Positions 44,632-54,189 of a stretch of 64,000 nucleotides of DNA are shown here, piece by piece. Below the pieces are notes generated by a model. That model had not been told where the DNA came from. It ran no database searches and saw only the letters and a program-made list of their open reading frames with translations. Source of the stretch: Brevibacterium aurantiacum (GTDB lineage: Bacteria; Actinomycetota; Actinomycetes; Actinomycetales; Brevibacteriaceae); contig NZ_VLTK01000004.1 in NCBI RefSeq assembly GCF_007558825.1, positions 139,460 to 203,459 on the forward strand, written 5' to 3'. Made by a program: the position numbers and the translations under genes. The stretch's first letter is position 1; every line of letters starts with the position of its first letter.

Positions 44632-46746
44632 TCAGTTGTCCCGACCGTTGCCATTGCCCCGACCGTTGCCGTTATTGCCGTTGGAATCCTTCTTCGGCGG
44701 TTTGCCGTTGTCCTTGCCCTTGCCCCGCAGGACCTGGACGACGGATGGGCGCGGCATCGCGGCGACTCCCGCGTCGACATCGGTGGCATCGACGAAGTCC
44801 GGGAACTGCGAGTGCTGGTTGGCCCAGCTTCCGTCCTCACCTGGATGCTGGACGGCGACGAAGGCTGACTTGTCGTCGTCGTGGATCAGCGGTCCGCAGA
44901 CCTCTCCCTCACGCGGGACGGAGAGGAACTGCTCGACGCGGCCCCTCTGTTTGCCTTCGATCGTGACCTTGAACAGCCCGTCGCAGTACCCGATTCCATC
45001 GGGGGCGCCATCGGTGGAGATCCACAGATTGCCGGCGCTGTCGAAGGTGACGTTGTCGGGACACGAGATCGGCGAGACCTGGTCGACAGGGAAGCCGGAG
45101 AAGTACGTCTTGTCTCCCTGCTTCGGATCGCCGCAGACCATCAGCAGGGACCAGTCGAACTCGGTGCCGGTGTGGTCACCCCCGCGTTCGGTCAGCTCCA
45201 CAATGTGACCGTCACGGTTCTCAGTCCGTGGGTTGGCCTCATCGGCTGCTGCTTTGCCGTCTGTGCCGCGGTCAGAGTTGTTGGTGCAGGCGACGTAGAT
45301 CTTCCCGTTGACCGGGTTCGGCTCGACGTCCTCGCAGCGGTCCATCTTCGTGGGCCCGACCTTGTCCGCTGCCAGCCTGGTGTTGACCAGCACCTCGTCG
45401 ATCGCCATTCCGGAGACTTGGGACTTGCCGTCCGTGATCAACGGCAGCCACTGCCCGCTGCCATCGAACTCTCCGTCTGCAGGCACTGCGCCGCTGCCGT
45501 CGATTTCGCTCTTCGGTGAGTTGCCGGTGAACTTCGCAACGAAGAGGTCGCCCTCGGACAGGAGGGTGAGGTTATGGGGCAGGTCGCCTTCGATGTACTT
45601 GCCCTTGGACACGAACTTGTAGAGGTAATCGAACTTCTCGTCATCACCCATGTAGGCGACAGCGTGCCCTGATTCCGCGATCGTGATGTTTGCGCCCTCG
45701 TGCTTGAACCGGCCGAGGCTGGTGTGTTTGAGCGGAGTCGATTCCGGGTCCCGAGGGTCGACCTCGACGATCCATCCGAAGCGGTTCGCTTCGTTGCCGT
45801 AACCGGATTTGTTCGTATCGAAACGCTGCAGATCGTCTTCCCACCCGTAGGCCGAGGCGTCATTGGTCAGTCCGTAGCGCTTATCGGCTTCGGATTTGCC
45901 CTGCGCCCTGAAATAGGAGTTGAAGTTCTCTTCACCGGAGACCAGTGTTCCCCACGGGGTCAGGCCGCCGGAGCAGTTGCCCAGTGTGCCCTGGACCTTG
46001 TCACCCTTGGGATAGTCTCGAGTCCGGAGCAGATCGGATCCGGCGGCGGGCCCGGTGAACTCGTATTCTGTGCCGATGAGGAAGCGACGGTTGTTCGCAC
46101 CGTTGACGTCGACGGCCCACGGAGTCTTCGCGTTCCTGCGCTCGAGCTCGACGACGGTGAGTCCGTGTGCTTCGCGGCTGATGGCCCGCTTGGTCTTCTC
46201 GTCCATGGAGTCGGGGTACATGATGGCATCGTTGCTGTACTCATGGTTGGCGAAGAGCAGGGCCCGATTGCCGTCTCCGCTGCGATCGACCTGAATCTCG
46301 AGGAAGTCGTTGTTGTACCCGAACTGGCGTCGCTGCTTCTTCACCGACTGGTTCTCCGGATCGAACGGCTCCGAGTCGGGGAAGAGTGCGTCACCCCAGC
46401 GCACGATCGGGTGCCAGGAGTAGCCATTGGGTACGACGAACTCGTCGATTTCGTGGTGCACCGGGTCGATGGCCTTGAACGCGAGGCTCTTCCCCTTGGC
46501 TGTTGCACTGCTCGCGCTTGGGCTGGGCGCCGTCGTCACTGCGATCGCCAGGGCTCCGGCGGCTGAAGCGCCGAGTGCGGCCCGTCGGGTCAGCTGGGTT
46601 CCGACGATGTCGCGGAAGTAGCTGTTCGATGACGTGTTGCAGATTGCCTTGCTGCACGCGTTGTCGCATTTGAGTGCGCAGGTGACGGGGCTTCGCTTGC
46701 CACGGACATGTCCGGCCATGGGCAGAAGTTCACGTAGGGGTGCCAT
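44632..46746 (-). CDS. phoX: PhoX-family secreted alkaline phosphatase (DUF839), Tat exported
   Basis: This 704-residue protein has a Tat-type signal with TRRAALG and a hydrophobic GASAAGALAIAV stretch about 50 residues in, after an unusual N-terminus with PVTCALKCDNACSKAICN, a cysteine-rich lead typical of the family. The DUF839 propeller has LLFANHEYSNDA and LGNCSGGLTPWGTLVSGEEN (calcium/iron-binding motifs). ATG 46746 follows GAGGAGA. A PHO box upstream (46847-46868) indicates PhoP control in phosphate starvation. Confidence 0.92.
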   Translation of the reverse strand: MAPLRELLPMAGHVRGKRSPVTCALKCDNACSKAICNTSSNSYFRDIVGTQLTRRAALGASAAGALAIAVTTAPSPSASSATAKGKSLAFKAIDPVHHEIDEFVVPNGYSWHPIVRWGDALFPDSEPFDPENQSVKKQRRQFGYNNDFLEIQVDRSGDGNRALLFANHEYSNDAIMYPDSMDEKTKRAISREAHGLTVVELERRNAKTPWAVDVNGANNRRFLIGTEYEFTGPAAGSDLLRTRDYPKGDKVQGTLGNCSGGLTPWGTLVSGEENFNSYFRAQGKSEADKRYGLTNDASAYGWEDDLQRFDTNKSGYGNEANRFGWIVEVDPRDPESTPLKHTSLGRFKHEGANITIAESGHAVAYMGDDEKFDYLYKFVSKGKYIEGDLPHNLTLLSEGDLFVAKFTGNSPKSEIDGSGAVPADGEFDGSGQWLPLITDGKSQVSGMAIDEVLVNTRLAADKVGPTKMDRCEDVEPNPVNGKIYVACTNNSDRGTDGKAAADEANPRTENRDGHIVELTERGGDHTGTEFDWSLLMVCGDPKQGDKTYFSGFPVDQVSPISCPDNVTFDSAGNLWISTDGAPDGIGYCDGLFKVTIEGKQRGRVEQFLSVPREGEVCGPLIHDDDKSAFVAVQHPGEDGSWANQHSQFPDFVDATDVDAGVAAMPRPSVVQVLRGKGKDNGKPPKKDSNGNNGNGRGNGNGRDN

Positions 46747-46846
46747 CGGTTGTCTCCTCGGATCGGGTCTTTCGGTTCCCTCCTCACCAGGCGAAGGGGA
46801 ACTCACCCGATCGAGAATTCCACCGTGACTTGGCCCCAGTCCTACC

Positions 46847-46868
46847 GCTTGGTGAACTGGGAATGAAC
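46847..46868 (-). promoter_or_regulatory. PHO box (PhoP-binding direct repeat) upstream of phoX
   Basis: On the minus strand two 11-bp direct repeats stand head-to-tail: GTTCATTCCCA and GTTCACCAAGC, the form known for PhoP in streptomycetes and other actinobacteria. It lies about 100 bp before phoX, a phosphatase gene, as expected. Confidence 0.75.
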
Positions 46869-46942
46869 CCACGAACAGCAGTGCATTACGTCAAGCGAAA
46901 CTTACCTAAAAGGATCTCGCACGCTCAGATGGGAGATTCTGC

Positions 46943-47704
46943 TCAGCCGACGTCGACGAGACTGAGGATCCCCGGTGCCAGGAAGCCCACGGCATCGATG
47001 ATGAAATGCGCCCACACCAGCGGCATCAGCCTGCCCCGACGCATGAAGTACCACCCGAAGATGATGCCCATGGCGAGGTTGCCGATGAATGGCCCGATAC
47101 CCTGGTACAGGTGGTAGCTGGCACGGAAGACTGCCAGGCTGATGATGATCGGCCACATCCCGTAGCCCAGGCGCTGGAGCCGTTCGACCCCGAAGCCGAA
47201 GATGATGACCTCTTCGACGATGCCGTTCTTCGCCGCTGCCAGAATGAGCACGGGAATAGTCCACCAAAGATCGCCGAGGTTGGCCGGCTGAATCTCGGCC
47301 GTGATCCCCAATGCCCTGCCGCCCGCGTAGACGGCGAGAGTGCCGATGCCGATGATGGTGAAGATGAGCGTTCCGCGGCCGAGGTCCTTTCCGCACTGGC
47401 CGTTCACACCCAACCGTGTACTCAGGGGCGGAGCATTCGGGTCGCGAGTCAGCAGGTAGAGGGCCATGAGCACTGGTACGAGGGTGAACCCGATGTCGAG
47501 GATCTGGTAGACGAGGTCGAAACCGGGTCGCGGCGACATCGAGGTGTTGAGCTTCGCCTGGGCGTCGCTGATCGGACCACGGGTGGTGATGTCGACCAAA
47601 CGCACGATCGCATAGACCGCCGATTGGCCCAGCGAGAGCGCCGCAATGAGACCGAGCTCGAACCACAGGCGCTTCTTCTCCTGTGGCTCGAGCTCGTCTC
47701 TCAT
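46943..47704 (-). CDS. CPBP-family intramembrane metalloprotease
   Basis: The protein of about 253 residues has seven to eight membrane helices. The CPBP (Rce1-like) motifs are NGIVEEVIIFG (EExxxR-like, but Phe-Gly instead of Arg), FRASYHLYQG and HFIIDAVGF. The start is ATG 47704; a CCCACT-GT-AGTGGG palindrome lies just upstream. It may act as a protease on small membrane peptides, but the altered first motif leaves activity open. Confidence 0.85.
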   Translation of the reverse strand: MRDELEPQEKKRLWFELGLIAALSLGQSAVYAIVRLVDITTRGPISDAQAKLNTSMSPRPGFDLVYQILDIGFTLVPVLMALYLLTRDPNAPPLSTRLGVNGQCGKDLGRGTLIFTIIGIGTLAVYAGGRALGITAEIQPANLGDLWWTIPVLILAAAKNGIVEEVIIFGFGVERLQRLGYGMWPIIISLAVFRASYHLYQGIGPFIGNLAMGIIFGWYFMRRGRLMPLVWAHFIIDAVGFLAPGILSLVDVG

Positions 47705-47729
47705 GGACCCCACTGTAGTGGGCGAGGCC

Positions 47730-50700
47730 TCAGTGCTTCGATTCCTCTCCCGTGTCGGGGCGCTCACCCTGGTCAGGACGCTCAACCGCGGTGTCCGAAG
47801 CCGCCTCGGCTGTGGTGTCCGCCTGAGCTTCTGAGCGCGCACGATCCGCAGAGTCCGGAGGCTGCGCGGCCCTCGCCTCGGCGACGTCGAGAACCTGGCC
47901 GCGGGCCATGTTCTTCACGTACTTCTTCTCTCCGCGACTTTCCTTCGCCCCTTCGAGCAGGAGGTAGAGTACCGGCACGAGGATGAGCGTGAGCAGAGTC
48001 GAGCTGACGAGACCGCCGATGACGACGATCGCCAGCGGCTTCGAGATGAACACTCCCCCGCCGGTCAGGCCCAGCGCCATCGGCACGAGCGCGAAGATCG
48101 TCGCTGCCGCGGTCATGAGGATCGGGCGATAGCGCAGTCTGGCGCCGTGGACGATGGCCGCGCGCAGATCGACGCCTCGCGCCCTGAAGTGGTTGATCAG
48201 GTCGATGAGCACGATCGCGTTGGTGACCACGATGCCGATGAGCATGAGCAGACCGATCATTGAGGTCAGGCCCAGCGGAGTATCCGTCAGCAGTGACAGC
48301 GCGATGGACCCGGTGGCCGCGAACGGGATCGAAACCAGGAGGATCAACGGCTGCAGCAGCGACTTGAACGTGGCGACCATGATGACGAACACGATGAGGA
48401 TCGCTGCGAGCATGGCCAGTCCCAGTTGGGAGAACGCTTCGTTCTGCTCCTGGGTGGCTCCACCGGTGTCGACGCTGACCGAGTCGGGGATGTCGACCTC
48501 GCCCAGCGCTGACTGCACATCGGCGGAGACGGTTCCCAGGTCGTCGCCGGCAGGGGTCACCGACACGGTGGTCGAGCGCTGCGAATCCGTGTGACGGATC
48601 GTCGGCGCGGTCTTGACCTCCTTCACCTCGGCGACGTCACTGAGATCGATGAACCGAGGCTCAGACGTCGGCGCTGGAGCGCCTGCCATGGCGCCCGGGT
48701 CACCAGCGGCACCGGCGCCACCACCAGCACCCGCTCCACCGGCTGCACCTGCGCTGCCTCCGGCCTCACCGGCTCCGCCCGCAGCACCGGCACCACCGTC
48801 GCCTGCACCAGCAGCGCCTGCCGCGCCAGCGCCACCGGCGGGAGCGGTCTCCTCCGGCTTGCCGGGGATCTTGAGGTCGCGCAGTTCGTCGACCGTGTCG
48901 GCGTTGCGGTCGAAGAGCAGCACCGAATGCGACACGTTGTCGATGACGACCTCACCGATGTTCTGGCCGTGCATCGCCCGCTGCACGTACTGGCCGATGG
49001 TGGCCTCCGTGAGATTCTCCTCGGCGGCCTTCTCATGATCGACATTGACCTCGATCACGGGCTGGACGGCTTCGAGATCGCTGGTCACCGACTGGGTGCC
49101 CGAGACGCCCTCGAGCTTGTCCGTGACTGCCTTCGTCGCTTTGTCGAGCTCTTCGACATCCGAAGCGGAGAGCGTGACGTCGATGGTCTGAGCGCCGGGC
49201 ATCGAGCTCTGACTCTGCACCTCGACCGTTCCCACATCCCTCAGCTCGTCGAATTCCTTCTGCAGCTCGTCGGAGATCGACTGGGCAGAGACGCCCGATG
49301 TGGAGTTGACGGTGTAGGTGCCGGTGAGCGCGGAATCATCGGTGAACCCGAAGTTCGAGCCCCCGACGGAGAGCTGATAGGACTCGACATCGCTGTTGTC
49401 TCTGAGGACCTTCTCGACCGGTTCTGCCTGCCTCGAGGCCTCATCGAGGTCCGTGCCGGGATCGAAGGTCTGAGAGACCTGCAGGCTGTCCTGGCCGGTG
49501 TCGCCGAAGAGCTCGGTCTTCAACTGCGGGACCATCGCTCCCGTTCCGATGAGGAGGAGGACCGCCACGAGGATCATCACGACCGGGTGCTTGGTGGAGA
49601 AGGAGATCACCGGCATATAGGTCTTCTGCAGTCGTGTCACCGGCGAATGCATACCGGCGAGCTCATCGACCTCGCTCGTCCCCTCCGCGGTGGAGTCAAA
49701 ACCTGACCCCGCCGAGGTGGTGGCAGCACTCGCAGTCGTGGACTCGGTACCGGGCTCATCATGGCGTCCAGCGGTGAGGATGTCCTGCTTCTTGGACGCC
49801 TTCTTCGCGGCCCTGGTCTCGCTCTTCCATTCGGAGAGCATGCCCTTGCGGTTGCGGCGGATCTCCTTCTTCTCCGCGCGGGTGAGTTTGACCTTCGCCT
49901 CACGCTGCCTCAGGAACCAGTAGGCGAGGACGGGCACGATCGTCAGCGCCACGAACAGACTCGAGAGGAGTGCGATGGTGGCTGTCAGGGCGAAGGGTCG
50001 GAACATCTCTCCGGTCTGGCCGGAGACGAAGGCCAGCGGCAGGAATACGGCGACGGTCGTCAGCGTGGAGGCGGTGATGGCCCCGGAGACTTCGGAGACC
50101 GCGGCGAGGATGTTCGCGAACTTCTCACCACCGGCAGCGTGCCGTCGTCGGATCGCCTCGATGACGACGATCGAATCGTCGACGACGCGTCCCACGGAGA
50201 TCGTCAGAGCACCCAGTGTCAGCATGTTCAGGGTCTCACCACCCATCCACAGACCGACCATGGCGATGAGCAGTGAAAGCGGAATCGAGATCGCCGTGAT
50301 GATCGTGGCGCGCACCGAGAGCAGGAACACGAGGATGACGAGGACCGCGAAGAACAGGCCCAACCCGCCTTCGACGAGCAGATCGTGGATCGACTGCTCG
50401 ATGAATGGCGCCTGGTCGAAGGCAGAGACGAACTCCGTGTTCTCCCCCATCGACTTCTCAAGATCGGGCAGCTTCTGGGCTACAGCGTCGGAGACGTCAA
50501 CGGTGTTGGCGTCGGATTCCTTCATGATCGACACCGACAGTGAGGGCTGTCCGTTGGTGCGCGAGATCGATTCCACGGGCTGGTTCTCGATCGTGACGTC
50601 GGCGACGTCTGAGAGCTTGATCGGCTCGTCCTTGCCGCTGATGACGAGATCCTTGATGGCATCCACGGAGCGGATGCGGGTGCCGACCTCGACCGGCGCG

Positions 50701-51371
50701 GTGCCATCATCGCTCTTCAGCTCGCCCGCCGAGGTGGGGATTCCGTTGGACTGGAGGATGCCGGCGATCTCGTCGAGGTTGGCTCCCTCGTCCTCGAGGT
50801 CGTCACGCCGGATGGTGACCTCAACCTGTTTGGTCTTCGCACCGGCGATCATGACCTGGGAGACGCCGTCGATCTTCTTCAGTTCGGGTTCGGCGATGTC
50901 ATTGAGGTTAGCAGCGAGCTTGTCCTCTTGCGCGTCCGAGGTCACGGACAGGGCAAGGACGGGGATGTCATCGGTTCCGGTGGTATTCACGGTGGGTTCG
51001 ACACCGTCTGGCAGAGTGGCCTGGACCTGTGAGACCGCACGTTGGAGGGACTTGACGACATCGTCGGAGTCCTCACCGTACTCGGTGCTCACGGTGATCG
51101 AGGAGCTGCCTGCCGAGGAGGTCGAGGTCATGTCCTCAACCTCAGGCAGGGCCGTCAGCGCACCTTCGAGAGGATCGGTGACCTCTTGTTCGACGGCCTC
51201 GGGAGTCGCACCCTCATACGAGGCGGTGACCGTGGCCTGCGGGTTCTCCAGGGAAGGGAACAGCTCCTGTTTGAGAGCTCCCGCTCCGATGATGCCGAAT
51301 ATGATGGCGACGACCGAGATGAGCGCAATGAGTGCGCGGTTCTTCAGGCTCAAACGGGTCAGAAAACTCAC
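47730..51371 (-). CDS. Efflux RND transporter permease (SwrC/AcrB-like)
   Basis: This protein of about 1213 residues has 12 membrane helices and two large periplasmic loops. The helix-4 proton relay reads GRVVDDSIVVIE, and the second half has GIVVTNAIVLIDLIN. As in SwrC of Bacillus no membrane-fusion partner lies next to it. A Gly/Ala-rich low-complexity stretch of about 65 residues interrupts the second periplasmic loop (about 48660-48860). GTG 51371 is chosen because VSFLTRLSLKNR is the usual family start. Substrate probably a hydrophobic drug or detergent. Confidence 0.9.
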   Translation of the reverse strand: MSFLTRLSLKNRALIALISVVAIIFGIIGAGALKQELFPSLENPQATVTASYEGATPEAVEQEVTDPLEGALTALPEVEDMTSTSSAGSSSITVSTEYGEDSDDVVKSLQRAVSQVQATLPDGVEPTVNTTGTDDIPVLALSVTSDAQEDKLAANLNDIAEPELKKIDGVSQVMIAGAKTKQVEVTIRRDDLEDEGANLDEIAGILQSNGIPTSAGELKSDDGTAPVEVGTRIRSVDAIKDLVISGKDEPIKLSDVADVTIENQPVESISRTNGQPSLSVSIMKESDANTVDVSDAVAQKLPDLEKSMGENTEFVSAFDQAPFIEQSIHDLLVEGGLGLFFAVLVILVFLLSVRATIITAISIPLSLLIAMVGLWMGGETLNMLTLGALTISVGRVVDDSIVVIEAIRRRHAAGGEKFANILAAVSEVSGAITASTLTTVAVFLPLAFVSGQTGEMFRPFALTATIALLSSLFVALTIVPVLAYWFLRQREAKVKLTRAEKKEIRRNRKGMLSEWKSETRAAKKASKKQDILTAGRHDEPGTESTTASAATTSAGSGFDSTAEGTSEVDELAGMHSPVTRLQKTYMPVISFSTKHPVVMILVAVLLLIGTGAMVPQLKTELFGDTGQDSLQVSQTFDPGTDLDEASRQAEPVEKVLRDNSDVESYQLSVGGSNFGFTDDSALTGTYTVNSTSGVSAQSISDELQKEFDELRDVGTVEVQSQSSMPGAQTIDVTLSASDVEELDKATKAVTDKLEGVSGTQSVTSDLEAVQPVIEVNVDHEKAAEENLTEATIGQYVQRAMHGQNIGEVVIDNVSHSVLLFDRNADTVDELRDLKIPGKPEETAPAGGAGAAGAAGAGDGGAGAAGGAGEAGGSAGAAGGAGAGGGAGAAGDPGAMAGAPAPTSEPRFIDLSDVAEVKEVKTAPTIRHTDSQRSTTVSVTPAGDDLGTVSADVQSALGEVDIPDSVSVDTGGATQEQNEAFSQLGLAMLAAILIVFVIMVATFKSLLQPLILLVSIPFAATGSIALSLLTDTPLGLTSMIGLLMLIGIVVTNAIVLIDLINHFRARGVDLRAAIVHGARLRYRPILMTAAATIFALVPMALGLTGGGVFISKPLAIVVIGGLVSSTLLTLILVPVLYLLLEGAKESRGEKKYVKNMARGQVLDVAEARAAQPPDSADRARSEAQADTTAEAASDTAVERPDQGERPDTGEESKH

Positions 51372-51442
51372 GTGGTGACTCTCTTGTCGGTGTCGCATGC
51401 GCAGGGATCGTCTGCAGGGGATGGTGCTCCGTGGACCAATAC

Positions 51443-51457
51443 TAGTGATTCACACTA
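51443..51457. promoter_or_regulatory. TAGTG-N5-CACTA palindrome upstream of the RND gene
   Basis: Perfect 5-bp arms with an ATTCA centre lie about 72 bp before the pump start, in an AT-richer promoter-like stretch. Could be bound by a TetR- or MarR-type repressor, not identified here. Confidence 0.35.
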
Positions 51458-51502
51458 TCCAAATCACGTGAGCAGACTCTGAGCACCCGGGCACTGCCGA
51501 GC

Positions 51503-52816
51503 TCAGCTCAGATCGTCCTCAATCCGCGCGTTCTGCTCCGCTTTGCGCACCACGCGTGGCCGTGTCTCACGACCGGTGATCCAGTACGCAGCGGCCAGGA
51601 TGCCGAGGACACCTGTGAGCATGAATGCCCAGGAGTAGTCGAAGTGGTCGACGACGGCACCGGCGATGACGGGGCCGAGGATTGCTCCCGCGTCGAGCGC
51701 CATCTGGTACTTCGCCAGGACGCGGCCGCCCTTGCGATCGCGTCCGATGACATCGGCAACTGTGGCCTGCTGGGCGGGATTGGCCAGTCCTGAGCCGATT
51801 CCGGCGAAGACGGAGAGGAGGAAGAACAGCCAGATCGAGTCTGTGAAAGCCAGCGCCGAGGTGGTCACGCCGAGGACGAGCAGGCCCCATTGGATGAAGG
51901 GTTTGCGTCCATAGGTATCGGCGTATCTGCCGACGACGGTGACCGCCGAAGCATTGCCGATCGCGAACATCGTCAGGGCCAGACCGGCGACCGCGGTGTC
52001 GGCCTTGAGCGCTTGGATCGCGAAGAGCGGGTAGATGGCCACACGGATGCCCATGGCCGACCAGCCTTGGACGAAGGCAGAGATCAGGGCGGCGCGGTAG
52101 GCAGAGTCCTCCCACGCCTGTCTGAACGTCATCACCTCCATCTGCGTCTCGTCCTTCGTTGCTTCCAGGCGAGCGCGCCCGAGCTTGGTCGAGGAGCCTT
52201 CTGAGGCGGTGGAGGCGAGGAAAATGCGAACGACGATGGCGGCGATGAGGAGCCCGACGGCGTAGATGATGAACGGGATGCGCATGCCCCATCCGGCCAT
52301 CGCACCGCCGAGGACGGGGCCGGCAATATTGCCGACGAGGAAGGCCGTGGCATAGGTGCTCGAGGCCTTGGCGCGGGCATTGATCGGGGCCAGCCGGATG
52401 ATCAGGGCCATCGCTGAGACGGTGAACATCGTGGAGCCGATGCCTCCCAGACCGCGGAAGATCAGCAGCTGCCAGTAGTTCTGGGCGAAGGCGACTGCCG
52501 CGGTGGAGGCCGCGACGATGAGGAGACCGGAGATGTAGATGCGTCGCTCACCGAAGGCGTCGACGAGGCGCCCAGAGGACGGTGAGAACACGAACCGGAA
52601 GAAGGCGAAGGAGGAGACCACGATCGTGGCGGCGGTGACGCCGAAGTTGAAGCTCGCCGCGAACTGCGGAAGCACGGGGGCGATGATGCCGTATCCAAGA
52701 GCCACGATGAAGGCCGCCGCGACGAGGACGTAGATTTCCTTGGGGAGTCGGCGCGAGGCCGCAGTCGACTCTGCCTGTTCGTCGTCGTGGTTCGTCGAGC
52801 TGTCGTTGTTCGTCAC
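51503..52816 (-). CDS. MFS drug-antiporter-like transporter
   Basis: This protein of about 437 residues has 12 helices with motif A-like loops GRLVDAFGERRIYI and GRYADTYGRKPFIQ. The Gly-rich helix 5 with GNIAGPVLGGAMAGWG is an antiporter motif. Substrate unknown. The start is GTG 52816, overlapping the nitroreductase stop (GTGA), so it belongs to msrA-nitroreductase-MFS. Confidence 0.88.
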   Translation of the reverse strand: MTNNDSSTNHDDEQAESTAASRRLPKEIYVLVAAAFIVALGYGIIAPVLPQFAASFNFGVTAATIVVSSFAFFRFVFSPSSGRLVDAFGERRIYISGLLIVAASTAAVAFAQNYWQLLIFRGLGGIGSTMFTVSAMALIIRLAPINARAKASSTYATAFLVGNIAGPVLGGAMAGWGMRIPFIIYAVGLLIAAIVVRIFLASTASEGSSTKLGRARLEATKDETQMEVMTFRQAWEDSAYRAALISAFVQGWSAMGIRVAIYPLFAIQALKADTAVAGLALTMFAIGNASAVTVVGRYADTYGRKPFIQWGLLVLGVTTSALAFTDSIWLFFLLSVFAGIGSGLANPAQQATVADVIGRDRKGGRVLAKYQMALDAGAILGPVIAGAVVDHFDYSWAFMLTGVLGILAAAYWITGRETRPRVVRKAEQNARIEDDLS

Positions 52817-53631
52817 AGGGTATCGAGGAACTGCTCGGGCTCCGGCAGCGGTCGAGTGCTGTTCGCCATGCGCTGTCGGTAGCGTTCGGGGACCGCTCCG
52901 ATGTAGAGCCAACCCATGAGCAGTTCCTTGTCCTTGAGCCTGTGGAGTCTGCGCACGGCAGGTTCGTTCGTGAGGTTTCCGCTGCGCCACATGACGCCCC
53001 AACCTGCCTGCCACAGAGCGACTTCGAGCAGGTGACCTGCTCCGGCCGCTGTGGCGTGCTGTTCCCATTCGGGGACCTTCGGGTTGTCCCGCGGTGCGGC
53101 TACGAGTGCCAGGAGGAGTTCTGCCCGCAGCGGCTTTTCGTTGATCTCACCGGACTTCCGGTGCACTCCACCCGCTTCGTCGAGGGCCGCGCCGAGGCGG
53201 ATCCTGTCGTCACCGCGGATGATGATGAACCGCCAGGGCTTGAGCCCCTTGTGATCGGCGACCGAGGAGACCGCGTGGATGAGTTCACGCAGATCGGAGT
53301 CGTTCGGCGTCTCCGGGTCGAGTTTTGAGATCGAACGTCGGGTGGAGATCGCGTGCAGGACAGGGTCGGCGACGATGTCGATGGAACTCGGGGCCGAATA
53401 GTCCGGGCCCAGTCGGCGCGCAGGATGCACCGTCTGCTCGTCCGCTGCCGTTGCCTCTGCTGATGTCGTGGCAGCGGACGAACCTGCGGCCAGCTTCTTC
53501 GCCCAGGGACCTGTCTCGCCCTCGAGGAAGTGGGCGCGCACGCGCCCCTTCGTCACCTCGCAGGCACCGTCGTCCTTCGGCTTCTTCTTCTTCGAGCCGC
53601 GACGCTCAGACGAGTCCTTGTGTTTCGACAT
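52813..53631 (-). CDS. Nitroreductase-family protein with basic N-terminal extension
   Basis: The 272-residue protein has a FMN-dependent nitroreductase domain from about residue 85 on: HAISTRRSISKLDPETP, HKGLKPWRFIIIRG and GWLYIGAVPE. The first 80 residues are lysine-rich (KKKKPKDD), then TKGRVRAHFLEGETGPWAKKL, which is not part of known nitroreductases that I recognise. It starts two bases behind msrA and overlaps the MFS start. Substrate unknown. Confidence 0.85.
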   Translation of the reverse strand: MSKHKDSSERRGSKKKKPKDDGACEVTKGRVRAHFLEGETGPWAKKLAAGSSAATTSAEATAADEQTVHPARRLGPDYSAPSSIDIVADPVLHAISTRRSISKLDPETPNDSDLRELIHAVSSVADHKGLKPWRFIIIRGDDRIRLGAALDEAGGVHRKSGEINEKPLRAELLLALVAAPRDNPKVPEWEQHATAAGAGHLLEVALWQAGWGVMWRSGNLTNEPAVRRLHRLKDKELLMGWLYIGAVPERYRQRMANSTRPLPEPEQFLDTL

Positions 53632-54162
53632 TCAGCTCACCCAATCCGCAAAGGCCTCCCGTGCATGGGACAGCTTCGGATCAATGATGACACGGCAGTA
53701 CCCGTTGTTGCGGTTCTCGGTGTAGAAGTCCTGGTGGACAGCCTCGGCGGTGTGGAAGATGCCCAAGGGCTCAAGCGTCGTGACGATCGGAGCCTCGAAG
53801 ATTTCCTGTGCCTCGGCGATGGCGGCCTCGAAGCGCGCCTTCTCCTCTTCGTCGGCGTAGAACATGGCCGACCGGTACTGGGTGCCGACGTCGTAGCCCT
53901 GAGCATTGAGGCTCGTGGGGTCGTGTCCGGTGAAGAAGAGGCCCAGGATGACGCTGTCCGGGACGATCTCCGGATCGAATGTCACCTGCAGCGCCTCAGC
54001 ATGACCCGAGGTGCCTGAACAGACTTCACGGTAGTGCGGATTCGGGGTATGCCCTCCGGTGTATCCGGAGATCACCGAGGTGACTCCTGTGGTCCGCTGG
54101 TAGACGGCATCGAGGCACCAGAAGCATCCGGCGCCCAAGGTCAGGGTACGAAGTTCGCTCAT
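53632..54162 (-). CDS. msrA: Peptide methionine sulfoxide reductase A
   Basis: This 176-residue enzyme repairs methionine-S-sulfoxide. The catalytic Cys13 is in GAGCFWCLD, followed by GYTGG, GHAEALQVTFDP and GTQYRSAMFY. It leads the unit with nitroreductase and MFS transporter; nitroreductase starts directly after its stop. Confidence 0.96.
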   Translation of the reverse strand: MSELRTLTLGAGCFWCLDAVYQRTTGVTSVISGYTGGHTPNPHYREVCSGTSGHAEALQVTFDPEIVPDSVILGLFFTGHDPTSLNAQGYDVGTQYRSAMFYADEEEKARFEAAIAEAQEIFEAPIVTTLEPLGIFHTAEAVHQDFYTENRNNGYCRVIIDPKLSHAREAFADWVS

Positions 54163-54189
54163 ACTCCGTACAACGATGAGACGCGCAGG

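Noticed and set aside
48591-49706. 371-codon open frame opposite the RND pump
   Set aside because: Shadow of the Gly/Ala-rich loop and its neighbours; low-complexity translation.
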